From contig NZ_MCAS01000045.1 of assembly GCF_003610895.1 (NCBI RefSeq), positions 248,001-312,000 on the forward strand: 64,000 bases of DNA, in the 5' to 3' direction. Below the pieces are notes generated by a model, which saw only the letters and a list, made by a program, of their open reading frames with translations, was not told the DNA's origin and ran no database searches. Made by a program: the position numbers and the translations under genes. Of the stretch, positions 17,601 through 24,422 are shown in pieces. This stretch comes from Paraburkholderia fungorum (GTDB lineage Bacteria > Pseudomonadota > Gammaproteobacteria > Burkholderiales > Burkholderiaceae). Numbering within the stretch: position 1 is the first letter of the stretch; each line of letters starts with the position of its first letter.

Positions 17601-18834
17601 ACGTTGCGAGAATTCGTCGACCCAAGGGCGATGGCATGAGCTTTCGCGTTGCCTTCCCTTCGTGAGCACCGCAAGGCGCGCAGCCTTCGTGAAGAAGACG
17701 TGGACATCGTCCAGGCGGATCCGGGACTTACCCCTCATCCTGGAATTTGGCGCGGCCGCCGCGGCGGCTATGAACGGAACCCATAAGGCTCCGACAGCAG
17801 AGCGCTTCCTCGACAGAACTCAAGGCATGCAATTCGAGGATATGAATAGTGTCGCACTCCTTGCTTGCGAAGCCTCACCACACGTACGGCGAATGGTGCG
17901 CCTTCGCATTTCCGATCAAGTCGACTCAGAGAATATCGATGCGTTACTGCTTCTCTGCCCGCGCCTCGAGCGCGGCGAGCGCGAGAGAATCCTCGGATAC
18001 GTTCTCGAGATGGAGCGCATCGAAATAAGCACGTTGCCGTGTTTGGCTCGATGCTTTGACTATCTCGACATGCAGGAGCGTCGGGATCTTGCTTCGGCTT
18101 GCCTTGAACGGCTGACGGGCCGATCTACCGCCTGGTCGCGAAACCGGAATTCGAATCTTCTGCGCGCCGAATTGATAGAAAAATTGGCATTCCCGATCAT
18201 ATCGATACTGGGAGGTAATGCTGTCTCGCAGCTCGAAAAGGTTGCGCGTCGCATTGAAAATAGCGAGAACCGCTCACTGGCCTATGCGAGTCTGACCGCA
18301 TGCACAAAAGGGACCCAGGCATTGGAATTCGCGAAGAAGGCTTTGCTGGCATTCGTGGACAGTAGAACCGATTCGTCGGGTCTACTCCGGATTCACGACC
18401 TCCTTCCTGCAGCGTCGGCCATCTTGTCCTTGCCGGTGCTGCCTGGGCTTACAAAACCGGTGGCGGACAAGGTGGCACGGGTCCTCGAGGAGCTTCACAA
18501 AAGGGATCCCGCTGGCGCCCGTTCGCGTCTCAGGAGCGTTTTCAGTTCCGGCGACATGGCGGCTATGCAGTACCAACTGGACTCCGCCGCCCGTGACTTG
18601 GGGAAGGATCTTCAGAACTGCTTCGCAATGCTACGTGAAATGTTTCCCGCTGGCTCCACGGTAACGAGGAAGCTCTGGGCGCGAGGCATGGACAGCGCGG
18701 CAGAGCGGGGACGCTTCGTCCTATTGGAATATTTGACATGCTCTGTACCGCTGATCGAGTTCATGTTGGGCCAGGATGAGTTCAAGGATGTCGTCGATTC
18801 CGTACTCGACGTGACGTCATGGGAATGGCAATAG
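14620..18834 (+). CDS. Trypsin-like serine protease fused to STAND-type NTPase and helical repeats
   Basis: 1404 residues from a GTG start overlapping the upstream stop. Residues 10-230 are a trypsin-like protease with an intact-looking triad: His42 in LTAAHVV, Asp87 in LDVALLQI and Ser173 in GMSG. Residues about 285-500 are a P-loop NTPase: linker FLGREAELDDLDRWL, Walker A GPAGRGKS (315-322, Lys321) and Walker B LLVVIDGWDEA (Asp406, then WDEA). This is the STAND/NACHT-like layout. The remaining ~900 residues are predicted mostly helical, like the repeat sensors of STAND proteins. No transmembrane segment or signal peptide is seen, so it should be cytosolic. Base composition looks less GC-skewed than neighbours, especially 17800-18400. 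Domain calls are firm; a defence role is inferred from architecture and island setting. Confidence 0.85.
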   Translation: MTQVPPLTHARLIADVAVVYREGGGFGSGRLIAPGLVLTAAHVVGAKDCAKVGAPWNVLLMRMFGSDGTWEAPYKANIVWTDPGGLDVALLQIASDGEVTPMPEPCVAPVFASYDGLVSLPDVRASGFPTAWRSEGKTRDFTVPGTLWQSSRDLYAWAAMSKPDKPEGWQGMSGSTLYLPTQDGRICLLGIVQQVPANFARGHLDAARISTPFSNNVFRALIESSLGRGVSIESVRGVNVESQRARIEPVSLLSRFPGLSDGVSGNAKASLEGFLAEYLLRPSAPLTFLGREAELDDLDRWLAGSSSSAYAALLGPAGRGKSALVTQWAARVSDRGNCDVALVPISMRFGLTSPDELGKLFLQRLRYLGHSGSELTGSPEAWLDEIQETLNRDRLPHERPLLVVIDGWDEARNPRWLRLPALLGNGVHVIVCSRSLAGESTAAESLDRIGLPHGSVCPKLPLLSEKDLAEGCANFEARLPGLARRLWQLSKGDPLLARLYLDRFSEALDCGEPIPEDDSDEGPGLARYMRIWWEQIDRGQSALKSEDVRRLLYTLAIACGPLNADDLAEIAQLEPLDVSAAREPLNRLIIGDGRSLGYVFSHPRIAQFVSDEQMTSAAKADMERRFLAYCRKIACALEVRNAAYSAPSRYVLTFCFDHFRRGGAPIADYRLLLSEGWMRARCVADGHYSAFLADLLRVRLAAEESGAADLLTRCALSKATVISMGTAVPAKLLRMALDEKVITGSQAVEEISASEGPYARAVSLSTIAGGLHQEDCARALEVAWQIEEPEARLIALAALSAVLPPAERDSLAQALDSAPPLDSAVGVLLQRAIDANLGRPVSPELPDQWVEALQGDFGGRIWNDIPGYIEWVRHITSALNGVDRDVFVREVVSSTEHRHYKWLEKHYAQQLIFAIGDVVPADALDSLDALLTESGERKSEGHRHLLARRLALQLVQFEPSILDGLNEAHPWASLPLLIYMDGEQRSIWAERCLARCENSSTQGRWHELSRCLPFVSTARRAAFVKKTWTSSRRIRDLPLILEFGAAAAAAMNGTHKAPTAERFLDRTQGMQFEDMNSVALLACEASPHVRRMVRLRISDQVDSENIDALLLLCPRLERGERERILGYVLEMERIEISTLPCLARCFDYLDMQERRDLASACLERLTGRSTAWSRNRNSNLLRAELIEKLAFPIISILGGNAVSQLEKVARRIENSENRSLAYASLTACTKGTQALEFAKKALLAFVDSRTDSSGLLRIHDLLPAASAILSLPVLPGLTKPVADKVARVLEELHKRDPAGARSRLRSVFSSGDMAAMQYQLDSAARDLGKDLQNCFAMLREMFPAGSTVTRKLWARGMDSAAERGRFVLLEYLTCSVPLIEFMLGQDEFKDVVDSVLDVTSWEWQ

Positions 18835-18904
18835 AGGTGTGGCGACCAGCTCTTCGCATGCTCCAGTGTGAAGACGACATCGAGCCAGTGGGTAACGGAC
18901 ATCG

Positions 18905-19819
18905 CTAACCCGTACTCGTCAAAGCAACAACAAAATCAAGAAATACCCGTGCCTTGGCCGGCATATGATGCCGCGATGGACGGTATGCATAGAGTGGAAA
19001 GCGCTCGTCCGGCCAGTCGGGGAACAGGTTGACGAGCCGTCCCTCCTGGATCAGATGCTGGGCGCCGAGCAGAAGCATCTGCGCGACACCGGAGCCGGCG
19101 AGGCACGCGTTGAGGAGCGCGCTCGGATCGTTCAACGTAAGCCGTCCATGCGTTTCGACAAGCAGCTTTTTGCGCTTGCGATGAAACTCCCATGGGTATG
19201 GTTTCCCGGTTTCCGGGTTCCGGAATTCGAGGCACCTGTGCACGCCGCGCCCCAGCTCCTGAGGCTCCGCTGGCCGCCCCTGGCGAGCGAGATACGAAGG
19301 CGATGCGACAGTGACAACCGCGGTGTCAAGGAGCTTGCGGGCAACCAGACTCGACGCGCGAGGCTCGCCGAATCGCAAGGCTAGATCGAAACCGTCCACG
19401 ATGAGATCGCCGAGCTGATCTCTCGCAATGAGCTCGAGTTCAAGTTCCGGATGCAGGTCCATGAACTCGTCGAGCTTCGGACCCAGAATGATTCGCGAAA
19501 AAACCGGGTCGAGATTGATACGCAGCTTCCCGCGCACTGTCACTGCGCCGCCTGCCGCGGCTGCGGCTGCTTCCTCCATGCCCCTTAAGTGCGGCATGAC
19601 CTGCTCGTAGAACCGCCGGCCTTCTTCAGTCAGGGACACCGCGCGGGTAGTCCGATTGAAGAGCCGTATTTTCAAGCGCTTTTCGAGTCGCGCGATTGCC
19701 CGGCTGACCCCGGGTGGCGACATGTCCATCAATTCGGCGGCGGCGGCGAACGTTCCCGCATCGACTACCGCAGCAAATACGCTGATACCGCTGGAGAGAT
19801 TCTCGCTGGACGATCTCAT
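18905..19819 (-). CDS. LysR-family transcriptional regulator
   Basis: 304 residues with an N-terminal winged helix-turn-helix (FAAVVDAGTFAAAAELMDMSPPGVSRAIARLE, given here in outline, about residues 9-60) followed by FNRTTRAVSLTEEG and a type 2 periplasmic-binding-like effector domain. It belongs to the group typically divergent from oxidoreductase genes. I prefer the ATG at 19819; a GTG at 19849 would add 10 residues. It is divergent from the NmrA-like gene, and the shared 200-base promoter region contains a perfect 9-bp palindrome suited to LysR binding. Confidence 0.9.
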   Translation of the reverse strand: MRSSSENLSSGISVFAAVVDAGTFAAAAELMDMSPPGVSRAIARLEKRLKIRLFNRTTRAVSLTEEGRRFYEQVMPHLRGMEEAAAAAAGGAVTVRGKLRINLDPVFSRIILGPKLDEFMDLHPELELELIARDQLGDLIVDGFDLALRFGEPRASSLVARKLLDTAVVTVASPSYLARQGRPAEPQELGRGVHRCLEFRNPETGKPYPWEFHRKRKKLLVETHGRLTLNDPSALLNACLAGSGVAQMLLLGAQHLIQEGRLVNLFPDWPDERFPLYAYRPSRHHMPAKARVFLDFVVALTSTG

Positions 19820-19850
19820 TGGCGCTGCACCGTGTGTCAAAAACTGCACT

Positions 19851-19876
19851 ATGACTCATTAGTAACTATGAGTCAT
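19851..19876. promoter_or_regulatory. Palindromic operator between lysR and nmrA-like genes
   Basis: ATGACTCAT (19851-19859) and ATGAGTCAT (19868-19876) form a perfect 9-bp inverted repeat with an 8-base AT-rich spacer. It lies 32 bases upstream of the lysR ATG and 144 bases upstream of the divergent gene. The size and T-N11-A-like symmetry fit a LysR recognition box. Confidence 0.7.
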
Positions 19877-20019
19877 TTAATAAGTGCCATTCATGTCATT
19901 TAGTTTCTCGTCGAGTTTGCCGACAATGCGTCCCATCAGATCGTTTCAACCTCAGTCCATGTACGTCTGGGCGGCGATCGTTGATCGGGACTCATCTATC
20001 TACGCAAGGAGAAACTGCA

Positions 20020-20892
20020 ATGTATGCAATCACAGGAATAACGGGAAAAGTCGGCGGTGCGCTGGCGCGCACGCTGCTCGCAGCGGGCCAGCCGGTACGC
20101 GCGGTTGTGCGCGATGCCGCGCGGGCACGTTCGTGGGCTGAACGCGGCTGTGAAGTGGTGACAGCCGACATGGACGATGCCGCATCCCTTACCGCTGCCT
20201 TCGCCGGCACGCAAGGCGTCTTCATTCTGCCGCCGTCCGACTTCGATCCGTCGCCGGGCTTCCCCAAGGCACGTGCTGTCATTGACGCCGTACGTGGAGC
20301 GCTTCAATCGGCAGCACCTGGCAAGCTTGTCTGCCTGTCGACGATCGGCGCGCAGGCCACCGAGACCAACCTGCTCACGCAACGAACGCTGATGGAGCAG
20401 GCGCTTCGCGAGTTGCCGATGCCGATGCCGGTGACATTTCTGCGTCCTGGGTGGTTCATGGAGAACGCCGCATGGGACGTCGCGCCGGCCCGCGACAATG
20501 GGATCATCCCCAGCTTTCTGCAGCCGCTCAATAAGACTGTGCCGATGGTCGCGACCGCGGACGTTGGCCGAGTTGCCGCGCAACTGTTGCAACAAACCTG
20601 GCGCGGCGTGCGTGTCGTCGAACTTGAGGGGCCGCAGCGTGTGAGTCCGAACGATCTGGCGCAGGCGTTTGCCCAGGTGCTCGGCCGCCCGGTTCGCGCG
20701 GAGGCGGTGCCGCGCGATACCTGGGAGGCGCTGTTCCGCTCGCAGGGTATGAAGGAGCCGTTGCCGCGCATGCGCATGCTCGACGGGTTCAATGAAAACT
20801 GGATCGCCTTCGAAGGCAGTCCAGCCGACATCGTCAAAGGCGAAGTGAAACTGGAAACCGTTTTGCGGAGCCTCGTTTCGCAGGCGGCCTAA
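20020..20892 (+). CDS. NmrA-like NAD(P)-binding protein / atypical SDR
   Basis: 290-residue Rossmann-fold protein of the NmrA/atypical short-chain dehydrogenase group. The N-terminus YAITGITGKVGGALARTLL contains the glycine-rich dinucleotide loop (GITGKVGG). The rest resembles NAD(P)H-sensing or quinone-reductase-like members (FLRPGWFMEN is a common family motif). AAGGAGA just upstream supports the ATG at 20020. It is divergent from a LysR gene with a shared operator, the usual setting for stress- or electrophile-induced members of this family. Substrate not determinable. Confidence 0.85.
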   Translation: MYAITGITGKVGGALARTLLAAGQPVRAVVRDAARARSWAERGCEVVTADMDDAASLTAAFAGTQGVFILPPSDFDPSPGFPKARAVIDAVRGALQSAAPGKLVCLSTIGAQATETNLLTQRTLMEQALRELPMPMPVTFLRPGWFMENAAWDVAPARDNGIIPSFLQPLNKTVPMVATADVGRVAAQLLQQTWRGVRVVELEGPQRVSPNDLAQAFAQVLGRPVRAEAVPRDTWEALFRSQGMKEPLPRMRMLDGFNENWIAFEGSPADIVKGEVKLETVLRSLVSQAA

Positions 20893-20919
20893 GGCAGCGC
20901 GCCGCACGCTTTTCAGGCC

Positions 20920-21048
20920 TTGATGATTACCCACGACGATCGTTACTTTCATCTGGCTGACCGTTACATCAAACGCGATTACGGTCAGCTTGTGAAAGTT
21001 CGCCGCACCGGTTCGTGCGACTTCGATACGTCACCGTGCGATTCCTAA
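20920..21048 (+). pseudogene. 3' fragment of an ABC transporter ATPase (cyclic-peptide exporter type)
   Basis: An open reading stretch of about 42 codons reads MITHDDRYFHLADRYIK then DYGQLVK before a TAA. ITHDDxYFxLADR is the H-loop and C-terminal signature of fused ABC transporter ATPases of the siderophore/cyclic peptide exporter group (SyrD/PvdE-like). Nothing upstream encodes the rest of the ATPase, so this is a relic left by a deletion or a past insertion. It has no obvious start signal and is unlikely to be functional. Confidence 0.6.
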
Positions 21049-21168
21049 AGCACACCCGGACGAGCCGCGACACCATGTCCGCAGGCAACCCGAGGCCGCC
21101 GGCACATGTGCCCGCGCGCCTCGCTACCGGGAGAGCGAGATGCAGAAGGGATACACCGGGGAGGCATC

Positions 21169-22890
21169 ATGACCACCGCAGCAGACTATCTGGTCGATGC
21201 GCTGACGCAAGCCGGCGTAAAGCGCATTTACGGTGTCGTCGGCGATTCGCTGAACGGCATCTCCGATTCCCTCAGGCGCTCCGGCAAGATCGACTGGATC
21301 CACGTCCGGCACGAGGAGGGCGCTGCCTTCGCGGCCGGCGCCGAGGCTCATCTCACCGGTCATCTGGCGGTATGCGCGGGCAGTTGCGGACCGGGCAACC
21401 TGCATCTGATCAATGGGCTATTCGATTGCCATCGCAGCGGCGTGCCCGTGCTCGCGATCGCCGCGCACATTCCGAGTTCGGAGATCGGCATCGACTACTT
21501 TCAGGCGACCCATCCGGAAAGCCTGTTCAAGGAGTGCAGCCACTACGTGGAACTCGTCTCGAACGTCGGCCAGTTGCCTCAGATACTCACCCGCGCGATG
21601 CGGGTCGCGGTCGGGCGGCGCGGCGTGGCGGTCGTTGTGATTCCGGGTGATGTCGCTCTATCGCCTACGAGCGCCGAGGTCGCGCCCTGGCTGGTGCCGT
21701 CGGCGCCGCCCGTGCTGCGTCCAGCCGACGATGAGATTGCGCGCCTCGCGGATATGCTGCACGCGGCCTCGGGTGTGACGCTGATGTGTGGCGCCGGCTG
21801 CGCGGGCGCGCACGACGAAGTGGTCGAGCTCGCGAAGCGCCTCAAGGCGCCCGTGGTGCACTCGCTACGCGGCAAGGAACACATCGAACACGACAACCCG
21901 TACGACGTCGGCATGACAGGCATGGTGGGGTTCGCATCCGGCTATGCCGCGATGAAAGCGTGCGACCTGTTGCTGCTGCTCGGCACGGACTTTCCTTACC
22001 GGCAGTTCTATCCTGAACACGCGAAGATCGCGCAGATCGACGTGCGGCCCGACGCGCTCGGCAACCGCTGTTCGCTCGATCTTGGTTTGATCGGCACGGT
22101 CAAGGACACGCTTGCCGCGTTACTGCCGCTGCTCAAGGAAAAGACCGATTCGTCCCATCTCGACAGCGCGCTCGCGCATTACCGGCAGGCGCGCAAGGAT
22201 CTCGACTCGCTCGCCGAGAGCAATCCGTCGAGCACGACGATCCATCCGCAGTACGTGACGCGGCTCGTGAGTCAGCTCGCCGCCGACGACGCGATCTTCA
22301 CCTGCGACGTCGGCACGCCGATCGCATGGACAGCGCGCTATCTGAAGCTGAACGGCCGGCGCCGGTTGATCGGCTCGTTCAATCACGGCTCGATGGCGAA
22401 CGCGATGCTGCATTCGATTGGCGCGCAGGCCGCGTATCCCGGCCGCCAGGTGATCTCGATGTCCGGCGACGGCGGCTTCACGATGATGATGGGCGACTTC
22501 ATCACGCTGATTCAGGCCGGGCTGCCCGTGAAGGTGATCGTGCTGAACAACGGCACGCTCGGCTTCGTGGAGATCGAAATGCGCGCGTCGGGCTTCGTCG
22601 ATACCGGCACCAACCTCGTCAATCCGAACTTCGCGCGCATGGCCGAAGCGATGGGCGTGAAGGGCATTCGCGTCGAGAAACCGCAGGAGCTCGAAGGCGC
22701 GCTCACGGCGGCGCTTGCACACGACGGACCCGCGCTGGTCGATGTCGTCAGCGCGCGCCAGGAACTGATCATGCCGCCGAAAACCACTCTCGATGAAGCA
22801 TGGCATTTCGGAGTCTTCATGATGAAGGCAGTGATGGACGGCCGCGGCAACGCGCTGATCGATCTGGCGAAAGTGAACCTGACGCGCTGA
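21169..22890 (+). CDS. poxB: Thiamine pyrophosphate-dependent pyruvate dehydrogenase (quinone)/oxidase type enzyme
   Basis: 573 residues, the length of E. coli PoxB (572), which decarboxylates pyruvate to acetate and passes electrons to ubiquinone at the membrane. It has the three-domain TPP-enzyme layout: N-terminal PYR domain (YGVVGDSLNGISD, RHEEGAAFAAGAEA with the catalytic Glu), central FAD-type domain, and C-terminal PP domain with GDGGFTMMMGD...LNNGTLGF metal/TPP motif. A strong GGGGAGG at 21158 fixes the ATG at 21169. Other TPP oxidases are possible, but length and motifs favour PoxB. Confidence 0.85.
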   Translation: MTTAADYLVDALTQAGVKRIYGVVGDSLNGISDSLRRSGKIDWIHVRHEEGAAFAAGAEAHLTGHLAVCAGSCGPGNLHLINGLFDCHRSGVPVLAIAAHIPSSEIGIDYFQATHPESLFKECSHYVELVSNVGQLPQILTRAMRVAVGRRGVAVVVIPGDVALSPTSAEVAPWLVPSAPPVLRPADDEIARLADMLHAASGVTLMCGAGCAGAHDEVVELAKRLKAPVVHSLRGKEHIEHDNPYDVGMTGMVGFASGYAAMKACDLLLLLGTDFPYRQFYPEHAKIAQIDVRPDALGNRCSLDLGLIGTVKDTLAALLPLLKEKTDSSHLDSALAHYRQARKDLDSLAESNPSSTTIHPQYVTRLVSQLAADDAIFTCDVGTPIAWTARYLKLNGRRRLIGSFNHGSMANAMLHSIGAQAAYPGRQVISMSGDGGFTMMMGDFITLIQAGLPVKVIVLNNGTLGFVEIEMRASGFVDTGTNLVNPNFARMAEAMGVKGIRVEKPQELEGALTAALAHDGPALVDVVSARQELIMPPKTTLDEAWHFGVFMMKAVMDGRGNALIDLAKVNLTR

Positions 22891-22978
22891 AGCGCGGCAT
22901 CCTGGACTTCCGCGGCGTTCAGCCCGCGCGCGGTTGACCTCCAATTGCTTCATTACCTGCCATCGGGAGGAGACGGCG

Positions 22979-23257
22979 ATGTCGAGTGGTGTGCGCTCTG
23001 GGCGCCATGCATGGACGATCCTGATGTCGAGCGCAACGCTGACTGCCTGCAGCGACGCGCCTTCGGTCGGCGTGCTGGGCGCGTACTTTCCGGACTGGCT
23101 GTTCTGTATCGCGGGCGGGGTGCTGCTGGTGGCATGCGTGCACGTGCTGCTCTCGCGCAGCGGTCGCAATGCGTGGCTTGCGCCGCCCGCGATTGCTTAC
23201 CCGGCGTTGACGGTGCTGTTTTCGATCGCACTGTGGGCCGTTGGCTTCAACCTTTAG
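22979..23257 (+). CDS. ytcA: YtcA-family small lipoprotein
   Basis: 92-residue membrane lipoprotein. An N-terminal hydrophobic stretch ends in the lipobox LTAC (Cys24), followed by the family signature VGVLGAYFPDWLFCI and two transmembrane helices. GGGAGGAGA just upstream fixes the ATG. It directly precedes the mdtN-, mdtO- and mdtP-like genes, the same order as in the E. coli ytcA-mdtNOP locus, which supports the call. The role is unknown; it may help assemble or stabilise the pump. Confidence 0.8.
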   Translation: MSSGVRSGRHAWTILMSSATLTACSDAPSVGVLGAYFPDWLFCIAGGVLLVACVHVLLSRSGRNAWLAPPAIAYPALTVLFSIALWAVGFNL

Positions 23258-23312
23258 TGCCTTGAGTTTTTTGCTTCATTAACCCCGTTAATCTTCAACC
23301 GACCGTGTGACC

Positions 23313-24422
23313 ATGACCGCCGACCACCGCACGGATGCAGGCAAGCAGCGTCCGCGAACCTGGCCCGCCGTGCTGCTGATCGTGCTGGCCGTGATCGCGA
23401 TCATCGCCGTGATCTGGCGCGTGGATACCGTACCGCGCACCGACGACGCCTATGCGTATGCCGACACGATCGGCGTCTCGCCGGAAGTCAGCGGCAAGAT
23501 CGTCACGCTTGCGGTGCGCAACAATCAGGCGGTGAAGCAGGGCGATCTGCTGTTCGAGATCGACCCGCGGCCGTATCAGTTCGCGTTGCAGCGCGCCCAG
23601 GCAGCGCTCGCACAACTGGATGCGCAGATTCCGCTCACGCAGCGCACCGTCAACGCGCAAGGGTTCAGCGCCGACGCGGCGAAGTCGGCGGTCGTGCGTG
23701 CGCAGAGCGCCGCGAAGCAGGCGGGGGACACGCTGGCGCGAATGGAACCGCTGATCGGGAAGGGCTACATCTCCGCCGACGAACTGGAGCGCGCGCGGAC
23801 CACGCAACGCGCCGCGCTCGCCGAGCTCGCGGCTGCGCAGGCGCAGGCCCGCGAGGCACAGGCGGCGGTCAGCAGCGTCGCCGCGCTGGTTGCGCAGCGC
23901 GCGGTGCTGAGCGCTGAAATCGCGACGGCGCAGCTCAACCTCGACTATGCGACCGTGCGCGCGCCGTTCGACGGCCGCGTCGTCGAGCTGCGCACGTCCG
24001 TCGGGCAATTCGTGTCCGCGCAAAAACCCGTCTTCACACTGATCGATACGCGGCACTGGTACGTGATCGCCAACTTCCGCGAGAACGAGCTCGACAACAT
24101 CCGGCCCGGCACGCATGCAACCGTGTACCTGATGAGCAATAGCCGCATCCGTTTCAGCGGCTCGGTCGACTCGATCGGCTTCGGCGTCGATCCGCAGGAT
24201 GGCGGCGGCAGCGCGAACGGTCTGCCGAGCATCCAGCGCAGCATCAACTGGGTGCACGTCGCGCAGCGCTTTCCGGTGAAGATACTGGTCGATCATCCCG
24301 ATCCGCGAATGTTCCGGATCGGCACATCCGCCGTTGCCGTGCTGCAGCCCGGACGGGGCGACAATCGGGACAACCCGGACAACCGGAGCAATCGCGCCAC
24401 GCCTGCGGGAGCGCCGTCATGA
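23313..24422 (+). CDS. mdtN: HlyD/EmrA-type membrane fusion protein (MdtN-like)
   Basis: Periplasmic adaptor of a tripartite efflux pump. 369 residues: one N-terminal transmembrane helix (about 16-36), biotinyl-lipoyl half (DTIGVSPEVSGKIVTLAVRNNQAVKQGDLLFEIDP), an alpha-helical hairpin rich in Ala/Gln (about 90-200), the second lipoyl half (LDYATVRAPFDGRVV) and a beta-barrel with the conserved FRENEL. A GTG six bases upstream is an alternative start. The stop overlaps the next gene by 4 bases (ATGA), indicating coupling to the inner-membrane component. Confidence 0.9.
   Translation: MTADHRTDAGKQRPRTWPAVLLIVLAVIAIIAVIWRVDTVPRTDDAYAYADTIGVSPEVSGKIVTLAVRNNQAVKQGDLLFEIDPRPYQFALQRAQAALAQLDAQIPLTQRTVNAQGFSADAAKSAVVRAQSAAKQAGDTLARMEPLIGKGYISADELERARTTQRAALAELAAAQAQAREAQAAVSSVAALVAQRAVLSAEIATAQLNLDYATVRAPFDGRVVELRTSVGQFVSAQKPVFTLIDTRHWYVIANFRENELDNIRPGTHATVYLMSNSRIRFSGSVDSIGFGVDPQDGGGSANGLPSIQRSINWVHVAQRFPVKILVDHPDPRMFRIGTSAVAVLQPGRGDNRDNPDNRSNRATPAGAPS

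Noticed and set aside
18870..18890. Possible attR copy of the guaA end (AGTGGGTAAC)
   Set aside because: Only about six contiguous bases match AGTGGGAGTAG of guaA; not enough for an attachment-site repeat.
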